64,000 nt of DNA from Methylothermaceae bacteria B42 (GTDB lineage: Bacteria; Pseudomonadota; Gammaproteobacteria; Methylococcales; Methylothermaceae): assembly GCA_001566965.1 (NCBI GenBank), contig LSNW01000023.1:24311-88310 (forward strand). The letters run 5' to 3'. Every line of letters starts with the position of its first letter. Within the stretch, counting starts at the first letter, position 1. Both the position numbers and the translations under genes were made by a program. Positions 47,923-55,266 of the stretch are shown here, piece by piece. Under the pieces are notes generated by a model. It was not told the DNA's origin, ran no database searches, and worked only from the letters and a program-made list of their open reading frames with translations.

Positions 47923-48933
47923 ATGAGTAAAGAAATCGTTTTGACCGGGATCACCACCACGGGCACCCCGCACTTGGGAAATTATGTGGGTGCCATTCGG
48001 CCCGCCATTGAAGCCAGCAAGAATGAGCATGTCTGGCCCTTCTATTTTCTGGCGGACTACCATGCCTTGATTAAATGCCAGGAGCCCGAGCGGATTAAAC
48101 AATCCACCTTGGAAATTGCCGCCACCTGGCTGGCGTTGGGGCTGGATACGGACAACGCCGTGTTTTACCGGCAATCGGATGTGCCGGAGATCACCGAGCT
48201 GACCTGGATCATCAGTTGCGTCACGGCCAAGGGCCTGATGAACCGCGCCCATGCCTATAAGGCGGCGGTGGCCGAGAACATTGAGAAGGGCGAAAAAGAC
48301 CCGGACAAGGGCATCACCATAGGGCTGTTTTGTTATCCCATCCTCATGGCGGCGGATATCTTGCTGTTTAAGGCCAAGAAAATTCCGGTGGGTAAAGACC
48401 AAATCCAGCATATTGAAATGGCCCGCGATATCGCCGCCCGCTTCAACCATATTTATGGCGGGCATTTTGTCCTTCCGGAGGCGGTGGTGCAGGAGGAAAC
48501 CGCTGTCTTGCTGGGGCTGGACGGACGCAAGATGAGTAAAAGCTATAACAATACCATTCCCATCTTTGCCCCGGAAAAGCGCCTGCGCAAGCTGATTATG
48601 AAAATCAAAACCAATTCCCTGGAGCCCGGCGAACCCAAGGATCCAGAAACTTGTACTTTATTCAGTATTTTTCAGGCCTTTGCCTCGCCGGAGGAAGTAG
48701 AATCACTGCGCAAGCGTTATCACGAAGGCATCGCCTGGGGGGAGATGAAGCAATTTTTATTTGAATATTTGAATGCGCATTTTCAAGAAGCCAGGCAACG
48801 TTACGAGGAACTGATTCAGCATCCGGCGGAAATCGAAGCCAAACTCAAGCAAGGAGCCGCCAAGGCCCGGGAAGTGGCAGTGCCGTTTATGCGCGAGATC
48901 CGCGAAGCGGTGGGGATTGCGCCTTTGGGTTGA
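47923..48933 (+). CDS. trpS: Tryptophan-tRNA ligase
   Basis: 336 residues, a class I synthetase with the HIGH-like TGTPHLGNY and the KMSKS motif (GRKMSKSYNN). The Trp-pocket region RQSDVPEITELTWII fits TrpRS. It is followed 4 bp later by the DUF1992 gene. Confidence 0.97.
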   Translation: MSKEIVLTGITTTGTPHLGNYVGAIRPAIEASKNEHVWPFYFLADYHALIKCQEPERIKQSTLEIAATWLALGLDTDNAVFYRQSDVPEITELTWIISCVTAKGLMNRAHAYKAAVAENIEKGEKDPDKGITIGLFCYPILMAADILLFKAKKIPVGKDQIQHIEMARDIAARFNHIYGGHFVLPEAVVQEETAVLLGLDGRKMSKSYNNTIPIFAPEKRLRKLIMKIKTNSLEPGEPKDPETCTLFSIFQAFASPEEVESLRKRYHEGIAWGEMKQFLFEYLNAHFQEARQRYEELIQHPAEIEAKLKQGAAKAREVAVPFMREIREAVGIAPLG

Positions 48934-48937
48934 GGTT

Positions 48938-49342
48938 ATGCTGTTTTGGGAAAGATTGGCCGAAAAGCGAATTGAAGAAGCCATGGCCAAGGGGGAGTTT
49001 GATCATTTGCCTGGCGCGGGCAAGCCGTTGCCGGAAGAGCCAGATATGGCAACCGTAGCCCCCAGCTTGCGCATGGTTTACCGGATTCTTAAAAATGCCG
49101 GTTATGTACCGGAGGAAGTGCAATTGCGCCGTGAGATAAGCGATATCGCCCAGCTTTTACATGACTGTACGGAAGACGAAATCCCCCCATCCATTCGTTC
49201 CCGCTGGCTATTGCTGACCCAGCGTTTGGGCGAGCTGAGAGAAGGCAATCTGCTGTTGCAGGATCAGTATCTTGCCAAGCTGGTGCGGAAAATCGAGTCC
49301 GGGCAGGCAAAAAAAGACCCGCGTGAAGCGGGTCAAAAATAG
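48938..49342 (+). CDS. DUF1992 domain protein
   Basis: 134 residues from ATG 48938. The DUF1992 signature ERLAEKRIEEAMAKGEFDHLPGAGKPL is clear; human DNAJC28 shares this domain. The function is unknown. Its 3' end carries a hairpin that works as a terminator for the opposite strand. Confidence 0.9.
   Translation: MLFWERLAEKRIEEAMAKGEFDHLPGAGKPLPEEPDMATVAPSLRMVYRILKNAGYVPEEVQLRREISDIAQLLHDCTEDEIPPSIRSRWLLLTQRLGELREGNLLLQDQYLAKLVRKIESGQAKKDPREAGQK
49309..49334 (-). terminator. Terminator of the 34-residue membrane protein gene
   Basis: On the minus strand GACCCGC (49334-49328), loop TTCAC, GCGGGTC (49322-49316), then seven T. It lies 66 bp beyond the small gene's stop and inside the DUF1992 coding sequence of the other strand. 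Confidence 0.85.
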
Positions 49343-49400
49343 CGTCAAGTAATGGAAAGGAGGTTTAACGCTAAAGAGGAGGAGAATTAGGGACGTTAAA

Positions 49401-49505
49401 TTATTTAGTCGCTTCTTTACGGTAGTTCTTAACGCAGAACCGAACTGAAAAAACCACCGTCCCTAAAATTGCTGCAAGTAAGACTGCTTCCAACGCTGTA
49501 ATCAT
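49401..49505 (-). CDS. Predicted 34-residue single-pass membrane protein
   Basis: Short frame not usually called. AAGGAG lies eight bases before ATG 49505. The translation has one hydrophobic helix (LEAVLLAAILGTVVFSVRF, about residues 5-23) and a basic tail (KNYRKEATK), with a Cys at position 24. A promoter (49571-49599), a Fur-like box (49552-49570) and a terminator (49309-49334) bound it, giving a transcript of about 255 nt. I do not recognise its family; small regulators or subunits of membrane complexes look like this. Signals are seen; the function is unknown. Confidence 0.7.
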   Translation of the reverse strand: MITALEAVLLAAILGTVVFSVRFCVKNYRKEATK

Positions 49506-49551
49506 GGTTCAAACTCCTTTGGTTGATTTCCCATCAACATAATCATCTGGT

Positions 49552-49599
49552 AATAATGATAATGTTTTTTTATATATTTACAATGACCATATAATTCAA
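49552..49599 (-). promoter_or_regulatory. Promoter with Fur-like box for the small membrane protein
   Basis: Minus-strand TTGAAT (49599-49594) and TATATA (49576-49571) are 17 bases apart. Immediately downstream, 49552-49570 matches 14 of 19 positions of the Fur consensus (core ATAATGATAAT). Fur binding there would cover the start site, giving iron-dependent repression (inference). Confidence 0.6.
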
Positions 49600-49686
49600 T
49601 TTATTGTTCCTTTGTAGGGAATAATTTCCGCGGAATTTTTCCCATGCAGCTTTGTCTTTCAAAGTTAGGCGATGAGTTTGGGCTAT

Positions 49687-50250
49687 CTAAACCCGTTGCC
49701 GGCTGCCGCTGGCGGTGATGTCCCGGGCGATGATGTGCGCGGTGCGCAAAGGTTCGGGAATGGTGCTGTGAATAGCGCTTTGCTGGATTACATGGGCTGC
49801 ATTTGCGGTTTCTATACCTACCTTTTGTACATAAACGTCCGCTAATTTTTCCATTGGCCCCGCCTGTTCAATTAACCGCCATTTGCGCTTTCCCCCTGGG
49901 ACTTTCGTCAATAACGCATTTCTGATGGCCTCGAAATCAGGCGCTTTGCGGCAAATGACCAGTACAGGCAGGTTCAATGTCCGGTAGAGCCGATGAATAT
50001 CAATTACATTGAAGCCCGCTAAGGCGATGCCTTGTAACATGATGATTTGTAGATGATCCAAAAATCGCGAGGCTTCCAGCAAACGAATGATCCGATCTGT
50101 CCCATTGGCGCCATCCCGCCGGACCTTGCCGCAAAGCAGACCATCGAGGCGTGCTGCGGTAAAAACAGCGCCAACGATCAAAACATCACCGCGATGATTT
50201 TTGGCAAATGGGGCGTCATCAAAACCGACGATGTGGGAATAATTGTTCAT
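49687..50250 (-). CDS. DUF99 family protein
   Basis: 187 residues. VGFDDAPF, GAVFTAARLDGLLCG, LQIIMLQGIALAGFNVIDIHRLY and LPVLVICRKAPDFEAI match DUF99 (UPF0215), commoner in archaea. The function is unknown; the fold is thought to be nuclease-like. The gene is alone on its strand and may have been acquired by transfer. Confidence 0.85.
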   Translation of the reverse strand: MNNYSHIVGFDDAPFAKNHRGDVLIVGAVFTAARLDGLLCGKVRRDGANGTDRIIRLLEASRFLDHLQIIMLQGIALAGFNVIDIHRLYRTLNLPVLVICRKAPDFEAIRNALLTKVPGGKRKWRLIEQAGPMEKLADVYVQKVGIETANAAHVIQQSAIHSTIPEPLRTAHIIARDITASGSRQRV

Positions 50251-50319
50251 AAAGAATGGATTAAATGCCTTGTGAATAATTCCGGCTCGTCAAAAAACAG
50301 GGCTCCGCCATTTATTCAA

Positions 50320-50344
50320 GCCGGGGCAGACCACCTGCCCCGGC
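50320..50344. repeat. GC-rich hairpin between DUF99 gene and MlaC-like gene
   Basis: A perfect 9-bp stem (GCCGGGGCA/TGCCCCGGC) with a 7-base loop. It has no U tract on either strand. It may be a terminator-like or dispersed palindrome; nothing else is seen in the 219-bp gap. Confidence 0.5.
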
Positions 50345-50469
50345 AATCAATCCTTTATGTGCTTAAATGACGTGGCTCTGTCAAAAAAACAGACAAACAA
50401 TTTTTCCTTGCCGCCTTGCAGTAAAATAGTCGGTATTCGTTTAAATGGAATAACACAAGGGAGCTTGGA

Positions 50470-51297
50470 ATGAAATTGATACTGATTGCTTTGCTTGGCA
50501 GCGCTATTTTACCTGTTTGGGTAATGGCTGAACTACCTGTGACAGAAGTGCAAAATCCCGCGGCGGAAATAACCCGGACAGAAACCAAAGTCGCTGACGA
50601 AAAGGGTCAAGTTTCTGGCCAGCAGGAAAACCAAGCCGCTCAGCAACAAACAACACCTGAAAAAGCTGGCCAGGAAACGAGTAATAAAATCAACGGTCAG
50701 ACTGCCGGGCAAAAGGAGGCGGAAGATGCGTCCACTTTAAAGGCGCAAGCAACCCCGGTCGTGGAGAAATTAAATAATTCCCTGCTGGAAGTGATGAAGC
50801 GGGCGAAGGAATTGGGTTATCAGGGAAGGTACGAATTACTGGAGCCGGTCGTCAGGGAGGTCTATGACTTTAAGGCGATTTCAAAATATGTTTTGGGCAA
50901 ACACTGGGATTCTCTTGTCCCGGAGCAAAAAAAGAATTTCATCGAAAAGCTGACGCAATATGGTATCGCCGCTTATGCTTCCCAGTTCAATGATTATTCA
51001 GGGGAGCAGTTCAAAATCTTGGGGGAAGAACCCTTTCGGGGCCGATTCCGGGTGGTGAAATCCATACTCGAAGTGCCGGACGATGAAAATGTGAATTTTG
51101 TCTATATTCTTCGCAAGACCGGAGATTCCTGGAAAATCATTGATGTTCGTTACGATGGCGTCAGTGATTTGGCCTTGAAGCGGAGTCAATTTACCGAAAT
51201 TTTAGGCAAAAAGGGTTTCGATGGTCTCTTGGCAAAACTGGATGAGAAGATTGCCAATTACGCCAAGGGGAAAAATAAACCGGAAAATAAGGGGTAG
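50470..51297 (+). CDS. MlaC/Ttg2D-family lipid-binding protein (possibly HpnM)
   Basis: 275 residues with GGGAGC before ATG. A signal peptide (about residues 1-20, VMAEL) is followed by about 70 residues of low-complexity Gln/Glu/Lys/Ala, then the MlaC domain (about 95-265; YELLEPVVREVYDFKAISKYVLGKHW, DSWKIIDVRYDGVSDLALKRSQFTEIL). Such periplasmic proteins carry phospholipids or hopanoids between membranes. The hopanoid genes that follow make HpnM a reasonable assignment, not proven. The Q-rich spacer is not typical. Confidence 0.75.
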   Translation: MKLILIALLGSAILPVWVMAELPVTEVQNPAAEITRTETKVADEKGQVSGQQENQAAQQQTTPEKAGQETSNKINGQTAGQKEAEDASTLKAQATPVVEKLNNSLLEVMKRAKELGYQGRYELLEPVVREVYDFKAISKYVLGKHWDSLVPEQKKNFIEKLTQYGIAAYASQFNDYSGEQFKILGEEPFRGRFRVVKSILEVPDDENVNFVYILRKTGDSWKIIDVRYDGVSDLALKRSQFTEILGKKGFDGLLAKLDEKIANYAKGKNKPENKG

Positions 51298-51479
51298 TTG
51301 TAGATAGAGAGTGAAATAGGAATTTCCGGTTTCTACCCATAAGTTTAACTGGCTGACTGCCTGACAAAACTCATTCCAGAGAAGGGGAACGTTGAACGCT
51401 TTATTGATGGAAAAGAGTAATCGTGAATAAACATGCCATCGTGGGATTTTCTAAGCCTGTTTCCGGATTCCGGGTCTTT

Positions 51480-51577
51480 CTCCCGCTCTCGCGGGAGTTT
51501 GCCCGGAATGACGGGAAGGATTAAGACCTTGAGTTAGCGGTTCCTAACCTAACCGTCATTCCCGCAAAAGTGGGAAT
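51480..51577. repeat. Dispersed palindromic repeat pair
   Basis: Two hairpins, CTCCCGC/GCGGGAG (51480-51486 with 51491-51497) and ATTCCCGC/GTGGGAAT (51558-51565 with 51570-51577), are joined by GGAATGACGG/CCGTCATTCC (51505-51514 with 51553-51562). They are inverted units of the CGTCATTCCCGC...GGGAATCCAG repeat common in proteobacterial genomes. It lies in the 386-bp gap 51298-51683, which has no gene. Confidence 0.75.
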
Positions 51578-51683
51578 CCAGGCATGGGGAATATGGCATC
51601 TACGTTTTGGGTCAGACGGTTCCATTTTTGAACTCTCAACTCATGCAAAAAACATAAAATCAAGTTTTGTCGGGCTTTGCCGG

Positions 51684-53306
51684 TCAATAAAACGGTTCGT
51701 CATAAAACATCAAAATCAACCCGATCAAGCCCATGGCGCTCATGGAGATCAGGCCAGACCAGCGGGAAGCAGGCCCAGTCAATTTTAATTCCAGCCATCG
51801 GAAAGCGGCCATGATGACGGCTAGAAGCCCCATCACCGTGTGGGTGGATTGAATCAAATATTCCGTTTTCAATTCGAACCCCGCATGGGAATGGGTAAGC
51901 AGCAGTATTCCCCCAAAAGCGCATAATACTGGAAACATATAGCGCAGGTGACTGGCGGCAGGATTTGTGCGGGCGCGGATTTCCAGCCCTCCCAGAACCA
52001 ATGCGAGTAGTGTCGCTAGCCGGTGTTGAAGGATTTCCCCGTCACCGAAAGTACTCTCCCAAAAGCCCAAAGGTCCCAGCGGCCAGGCTTGGGCATCGGA
52101 ACGGAAAAACAGGAATATCCCCAGGCCGATAAATCCCGCCGGCCAGTAGCGGGTCCATGGGGCATGATGGAAATAACCGATGACTGCAATGAGCGCCATC
52201 ACGGTTAAAAATACGCCTGACACATTGTGATTGAAATTAGACCACTTAGAGGCGGCGATGGGCGCCTCTTTGCCGACAATAGTGGCGCGTTGGGCCTCGC
52301 CAATCAACAGCTCCTCATGGGTGGGAGATGCCAATGTGGGAACCTTGGGGCTGAACATGTGCCAGACTTCAGAAGGTGCTGCCGTCAAATGTGGAATATC
52401 GACCGCCGGCGGCTGACTGGACAGGGTGGCGGCAACGAATAAAAGGCTGACAAGAACAAAGGATTCCGCTTCAATGACATGGGGAATCGTCCGGTAGATT
52501 GCCGGATCATTTTGTCTCTGTTCTGAGCGTTTGCCGGCCAAATAATTGACTCGCGCCAGAGCGAGTGCCAATCCCAGCAGGACGACTTTCGTCAATAACA
52601 GGCTGCCGTAACCAGTGCCAATCAGGGCCGTCAGGTTGTCCACATAGTGCCAGGCCAGCATGATCCCAGTCACCAATAGTGTGGCGACCGCCGATGCTCC
52701 CAGGAATGAAAATTGACGGATGACTTTTGGCCATAGAGCCTTTAAAGCCGGGTCATGACGGATTGTCCGCCAAAACAATACCAGTTGAACCACGCCGCCA
52801 AACCAAATAGCGCCGGCAATTTGATGAATGATGGTGAAAAACATCAACATCGCCCGGTTTTCAAATCGGCCGACACCATGGGTCAACCAGGCTCCGGTCA
52901 GGGTGATCAAGGCCATGAGCATCCAGATGAAGGTCCAGTTTTGCGAATCTTCCGTTGGTTTCCGGCTTTGTATCCATCCGGCGATTCCCAAACCCAGGGC
53001 CAGCAACATGCGCAGGAGTCCTGCTCTGAATTGGGTGGTACTGATATAAGCCTCCACTGGCAAATGCCCCAAGGTTTCTTTCAGTACCCAGGCTTTGGCA
53101 AGCAATTCTATGCCATGGCTGGCGGCCAAGGCGAAGGCGCCAAGATAAAGCCATCGCAAACTGGTGCGCAGGACTGATGCCTGGCCGGGAGCCAACAGGG
53201 GCTTAAGAAGAATTCGACTCCAGATCAAGGCGCCCAATGCAAGTGAGAAGCTGATAAGTTCAAAGCCTCCCATCAAATCGTCGAGAAAATTGGCGATTCC
53301 CTCCAT
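51684..53306 (-). CDS. copD: CopD-family copper resistance membrane protein
   Basis: 540 residues from ATG 53306 with AAGGAG upstream. About 13 or more hydrophobic segments are seen; the first half (residues 1-300) is CopD-like (FFTIIHQIAGAIWFGGVV and YGSLLLTKVVLLGLALALARVN). The second half, rich in His and Met, contains a further set of helices. CopD works with CopC to move copper across the inner membrane. It starts 5 bp after copC. Confidence 0.88.
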   Translation of the reverse strand: MEGIANFLDDLMGGFELISFSLALGALIWSRILLKPLLAPGQASVLRTSLRWLYLGAFALAASHGIELLAKAWVLKETLGHLPVEAYISTTQFRAGLLRMLLALGLGIAGWIQSRKPTEDSQNWTFIWMLMALITLTGAWLTHGVGRFENRAMLMFFTIIHQIAGAIWFGGVVQLVLFWRTIRHDPALKALWPKVIRQFSFLGASAVATLLVTGIMLAWHYVDNLTALIGTGYGSLLLTKVVLLGLALALARVNYLAGKRSEQRQNDPAIYRTIPHVIEAESFVLVSLLFVAATLSSQPPAVDIPHLTAAPSEVWHMFSPKVPTLASPTHEELLIGEAQRATIVGKEAPIAASKWSNFNHNVSGVFLTVMALIAVIGYFHHAPWTRYWPAGFIGLGIFLFFRSDAQAWPLGPLGFWESTFGDGEILQHRLATLLALVLGGLEIRARTNPAASHLRYMFPVLCAFGGILLLTHSHAGFELKTEYLIQSTHTVMGLLAVIMAAFRWLELKLTGPASRWSGLISMSAMGLIGLILMFYDEPFY

Positions 53307-53311
53307 GCAGC

Positions 53312-53668
53312 TTACTCCTTGATCGAAAACCGTATGATATCTTCGGTCAAATGACCGTCGGCGGCGAAAACCTTATATTGAAGGGCGTATTCTCCTGGAG
53401 GCAGAGGAGGCAATTCAACCAGGATTTCCCCCCGTTTCTGGCCGAGCCGGAATTGAACAGGTTGTTTTAGGTCCCCCTTGGAAACCAGCTCAATGGTGGA
53501 AAGGGACGTTTCGATATCTGAATTGAAAAAAAGAGAAACTTGTGCTGGTTGATGAGCCGCAGGAGGGGTTTTTTGCAGGGTCGTATGGGTAATAACGGCA
53601 TGGGCATAAGCCCGGGATCCCAATGCAAGGCTTAAAACCACTAAAAAAACAAGGGATTTGATATGCAT
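53312..53668 (-). CDS. copC: CopC-family periplasmic copper protein
   Basis: 118 residues. A signal peptide (1-22, ending RAYA) leaves His23 as the mature N terminus; D104 and H106 (AADGHLTED) complete the Cu(II) site known from CopC (His1/Asp/His). The first gene of copC-copD. It is inserted between hopanoid genes on the same strand as hpnO, with a repeat element between. Confidence 0.92.
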   Translation of the reverse strand: MHIKSLVFLVVLSLALGSRAYAHAVITHTTLQKTPPAAHQPAQVSLFFNSDIETSLSTIELVSKGDLKQPVQFRLGQKRGEILVELPPLPPGEYALQYKVFAADGHLTEDIIRFSIKE

Positions 53669-53691
53669 AACAGTTTCCTCTTTGTATTTTT

Positions 53692-53869
53692 ACCTAAATT
53701 TTGCAAGTGATTCGAGCACCGAGGCTGTCAAGCAAGGCTTTAGGCAAGGCGGCAAGCCAATTTTTGCGCAGGCGTGGCAGCGCTACTTCGAGCATAAAAT
53801 TGGTGCCGCCAACGCCGCATAAAGGCTTGATTTGGCAGCCGAATGCCGAAACACTTGCAGAATTTAGGT
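53692..53869. repeat. MITE-like element between copC and hpnO
   Basis: An 18-bp end ACCTAAATTTTGCAAGTG (53692-53709) is inverted with one mismatch at 53852-53869, bounding 178 bp without coding potential. The right end is one base from the hpnO stop. No target duplication is clear. Confidence 0.65.
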
Positions 53870-53870
53870 T

Positions 53871-55262
53871 TCATGCAGATTTTTTTGCTTTGATGGCGTG
53901 ACCTGCCAGAGTCTTCCCCAGATCCCAGATGGCGCCGGGAATTTGGTGGCAGTCCGCCAAAACCTCGTCCATGGCAGAGACAATCCACCTAGTGTCTTTA
54001 TCGGTGATTATCAAAGGGGGCAGAAATTTGACCACATTCATCCCGTGCCCCGCCACCTGGCTGAGAATACGGTGACGTTTAAACAGGGGAATCGTTATCA
54101 TCTGGCTAAACAGCCCCTTGTTGGCTGTTTCCAACAGATTCCAGGCGGTTTTGAGTTTGAGGCTCTTGGGTTTGCCAAATTCCATGGCCAACATCAAGCC
54201 TTTGCCCCGTACTTCCTGGAAGAATTCGTATTTTTCCACCAATTGATTCAAACCTTCTGTCAGTGCTTCACCCTGGCGGGCGGCGTTCTCGGTGAGATTT
54301 TCTTCCTCAATCACTGTCAGCGTGGCCAGTCCCGCCGCCATGGCCATATTGTTTTTGGAGAAGGTGGAACCGTGGACCACGGCCCGGTCCATGCGGTTAA
54401 AAACCTTGTCCATGATTTTACTGGTCATGGCCACCGCACCCACGGGGATGAAGCCGCCTGAGAGGGCTTTGGCCATCAGTAGCATGTCGGGTTCCACCTG
54501 CCAGTGGTCGATGGCCCAAAGTTTGCCGGTTCGCCCCAACCCGGTTTGGATTTCATCGGCGACGAAAAGTGCCCCGTAGCGGTGACAGAGACGGGCTGCT
54601 TCCGCCAAGTAATGATCGTCGGGCAGGTTAACCCCTTTGCCCTGGATGGGCTCGACAATAAATGCCGCGGTTTCTTTTTCTTGCAGGGCTTGTTCCAGGG
54701 CTTCCAAATCATTGAAAGGGATGGCGTGACAATCGGGGAGCAACGGTCCGAAACCTTGGCGGAAGATTGCTTCGCCATTCAGGGACAAGGCGCCCAGGGT
54801 TAGCCCATGAAAGGCATGCTCACAGTGGAGAATACGGCTGCGGCCTGTGGTATAGCGGGCGAATTTGATGGCCGCTTCCACCGCTTCCGCCCCGGAGTTG
54901 CAGAAAAACAGACGGGTTAAAGGCTCGGGGGTGACCTCGACCAGCTTCTCCGCCAACAGACCGCTGAGCAAAGACACGTCCATTTGCACCAAATCCGGCA
55001 AATCAGCTTCCAAGACTTCCCGCAGGGCGGATTTTACGGTTGGGTGATTGCGCCCCAGCGCGAACACGCCAAAACCACTCAAAAGATCCAGATATTCCTG
55101 CCCCTGGTCATCGTATAAATACTGGCCTTGGGCCTTGGTATAAACCCGGTCATAACCGATGGTTTTCAGCACTCGCACCATCTGGTTATTGAGGTGTTGT
55201 TCATGGAGGGAGAAATTATCCCCGCGCCGGGTATTTAAAAGTTCGCTAATGGAAAATGTCAT
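53871..55262 (-). CDS. hpnO: Class III aminotransferase HpnO (aminobacteriohopanepolyol synthesis)
   Basis: 463 residues from ATG 55262, four bases after the hpnN stop. PLP motifs: FCNSGAEAVEAAIKFARYTTGR, HAFHGLTLGALS, VADEIQTGLGRTG and the Lys in STFSKNNMAMAAG. Homologous ornithine/GABA-type transaminases exist, but the operon context (downstream of hpnN) supports HpnO, which aminates the bacteriohopane side chain. Its 3' end adjoins a MITE-like repeat. Confidence 0.88.
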   Translation of the reverse strand: MTFSISELLNTRRGDNFSLHEQHLNNQMVRVLKTIGYDRVYTKAQGQYLYDDQGQEYLDLLSGFGVFALGRNHPTVKSALREVLEADLPDLVQMDVSLLSGLLAEKLVEVTPEPLTRLFFCNSGAEAVEAAIKFARYTTGRSRILHCEHAFHGLTLGALSLNGEAIFRQGFGPLLPDCHAIPFNDLEALEQALQEKETAAFIVEPIQGKGVNLPDDHYLAEAARLCHRYGALFVADEIQTGLGRTGKLWAIDHWQVEPDMLLMAKALSGGFIPVGAVAMTSKIMDKVFNRMDRAVVHGSTFSKNNMAMAAGLATLTVIEEENLTENAARQGEALTEGLNQLVEKYEFFQEVRGKGLMLAMEFGKPKSLKLKTAWNLLETANKGLFSQMITIPLFKRHRILSQVAGHGMNVVKFLPPLIITDKDTRWIVSAMDEVLADCHQIPGAIWDLGKTLAGHAIKAKKSA

Positions 55263-55266
55263 GGCT

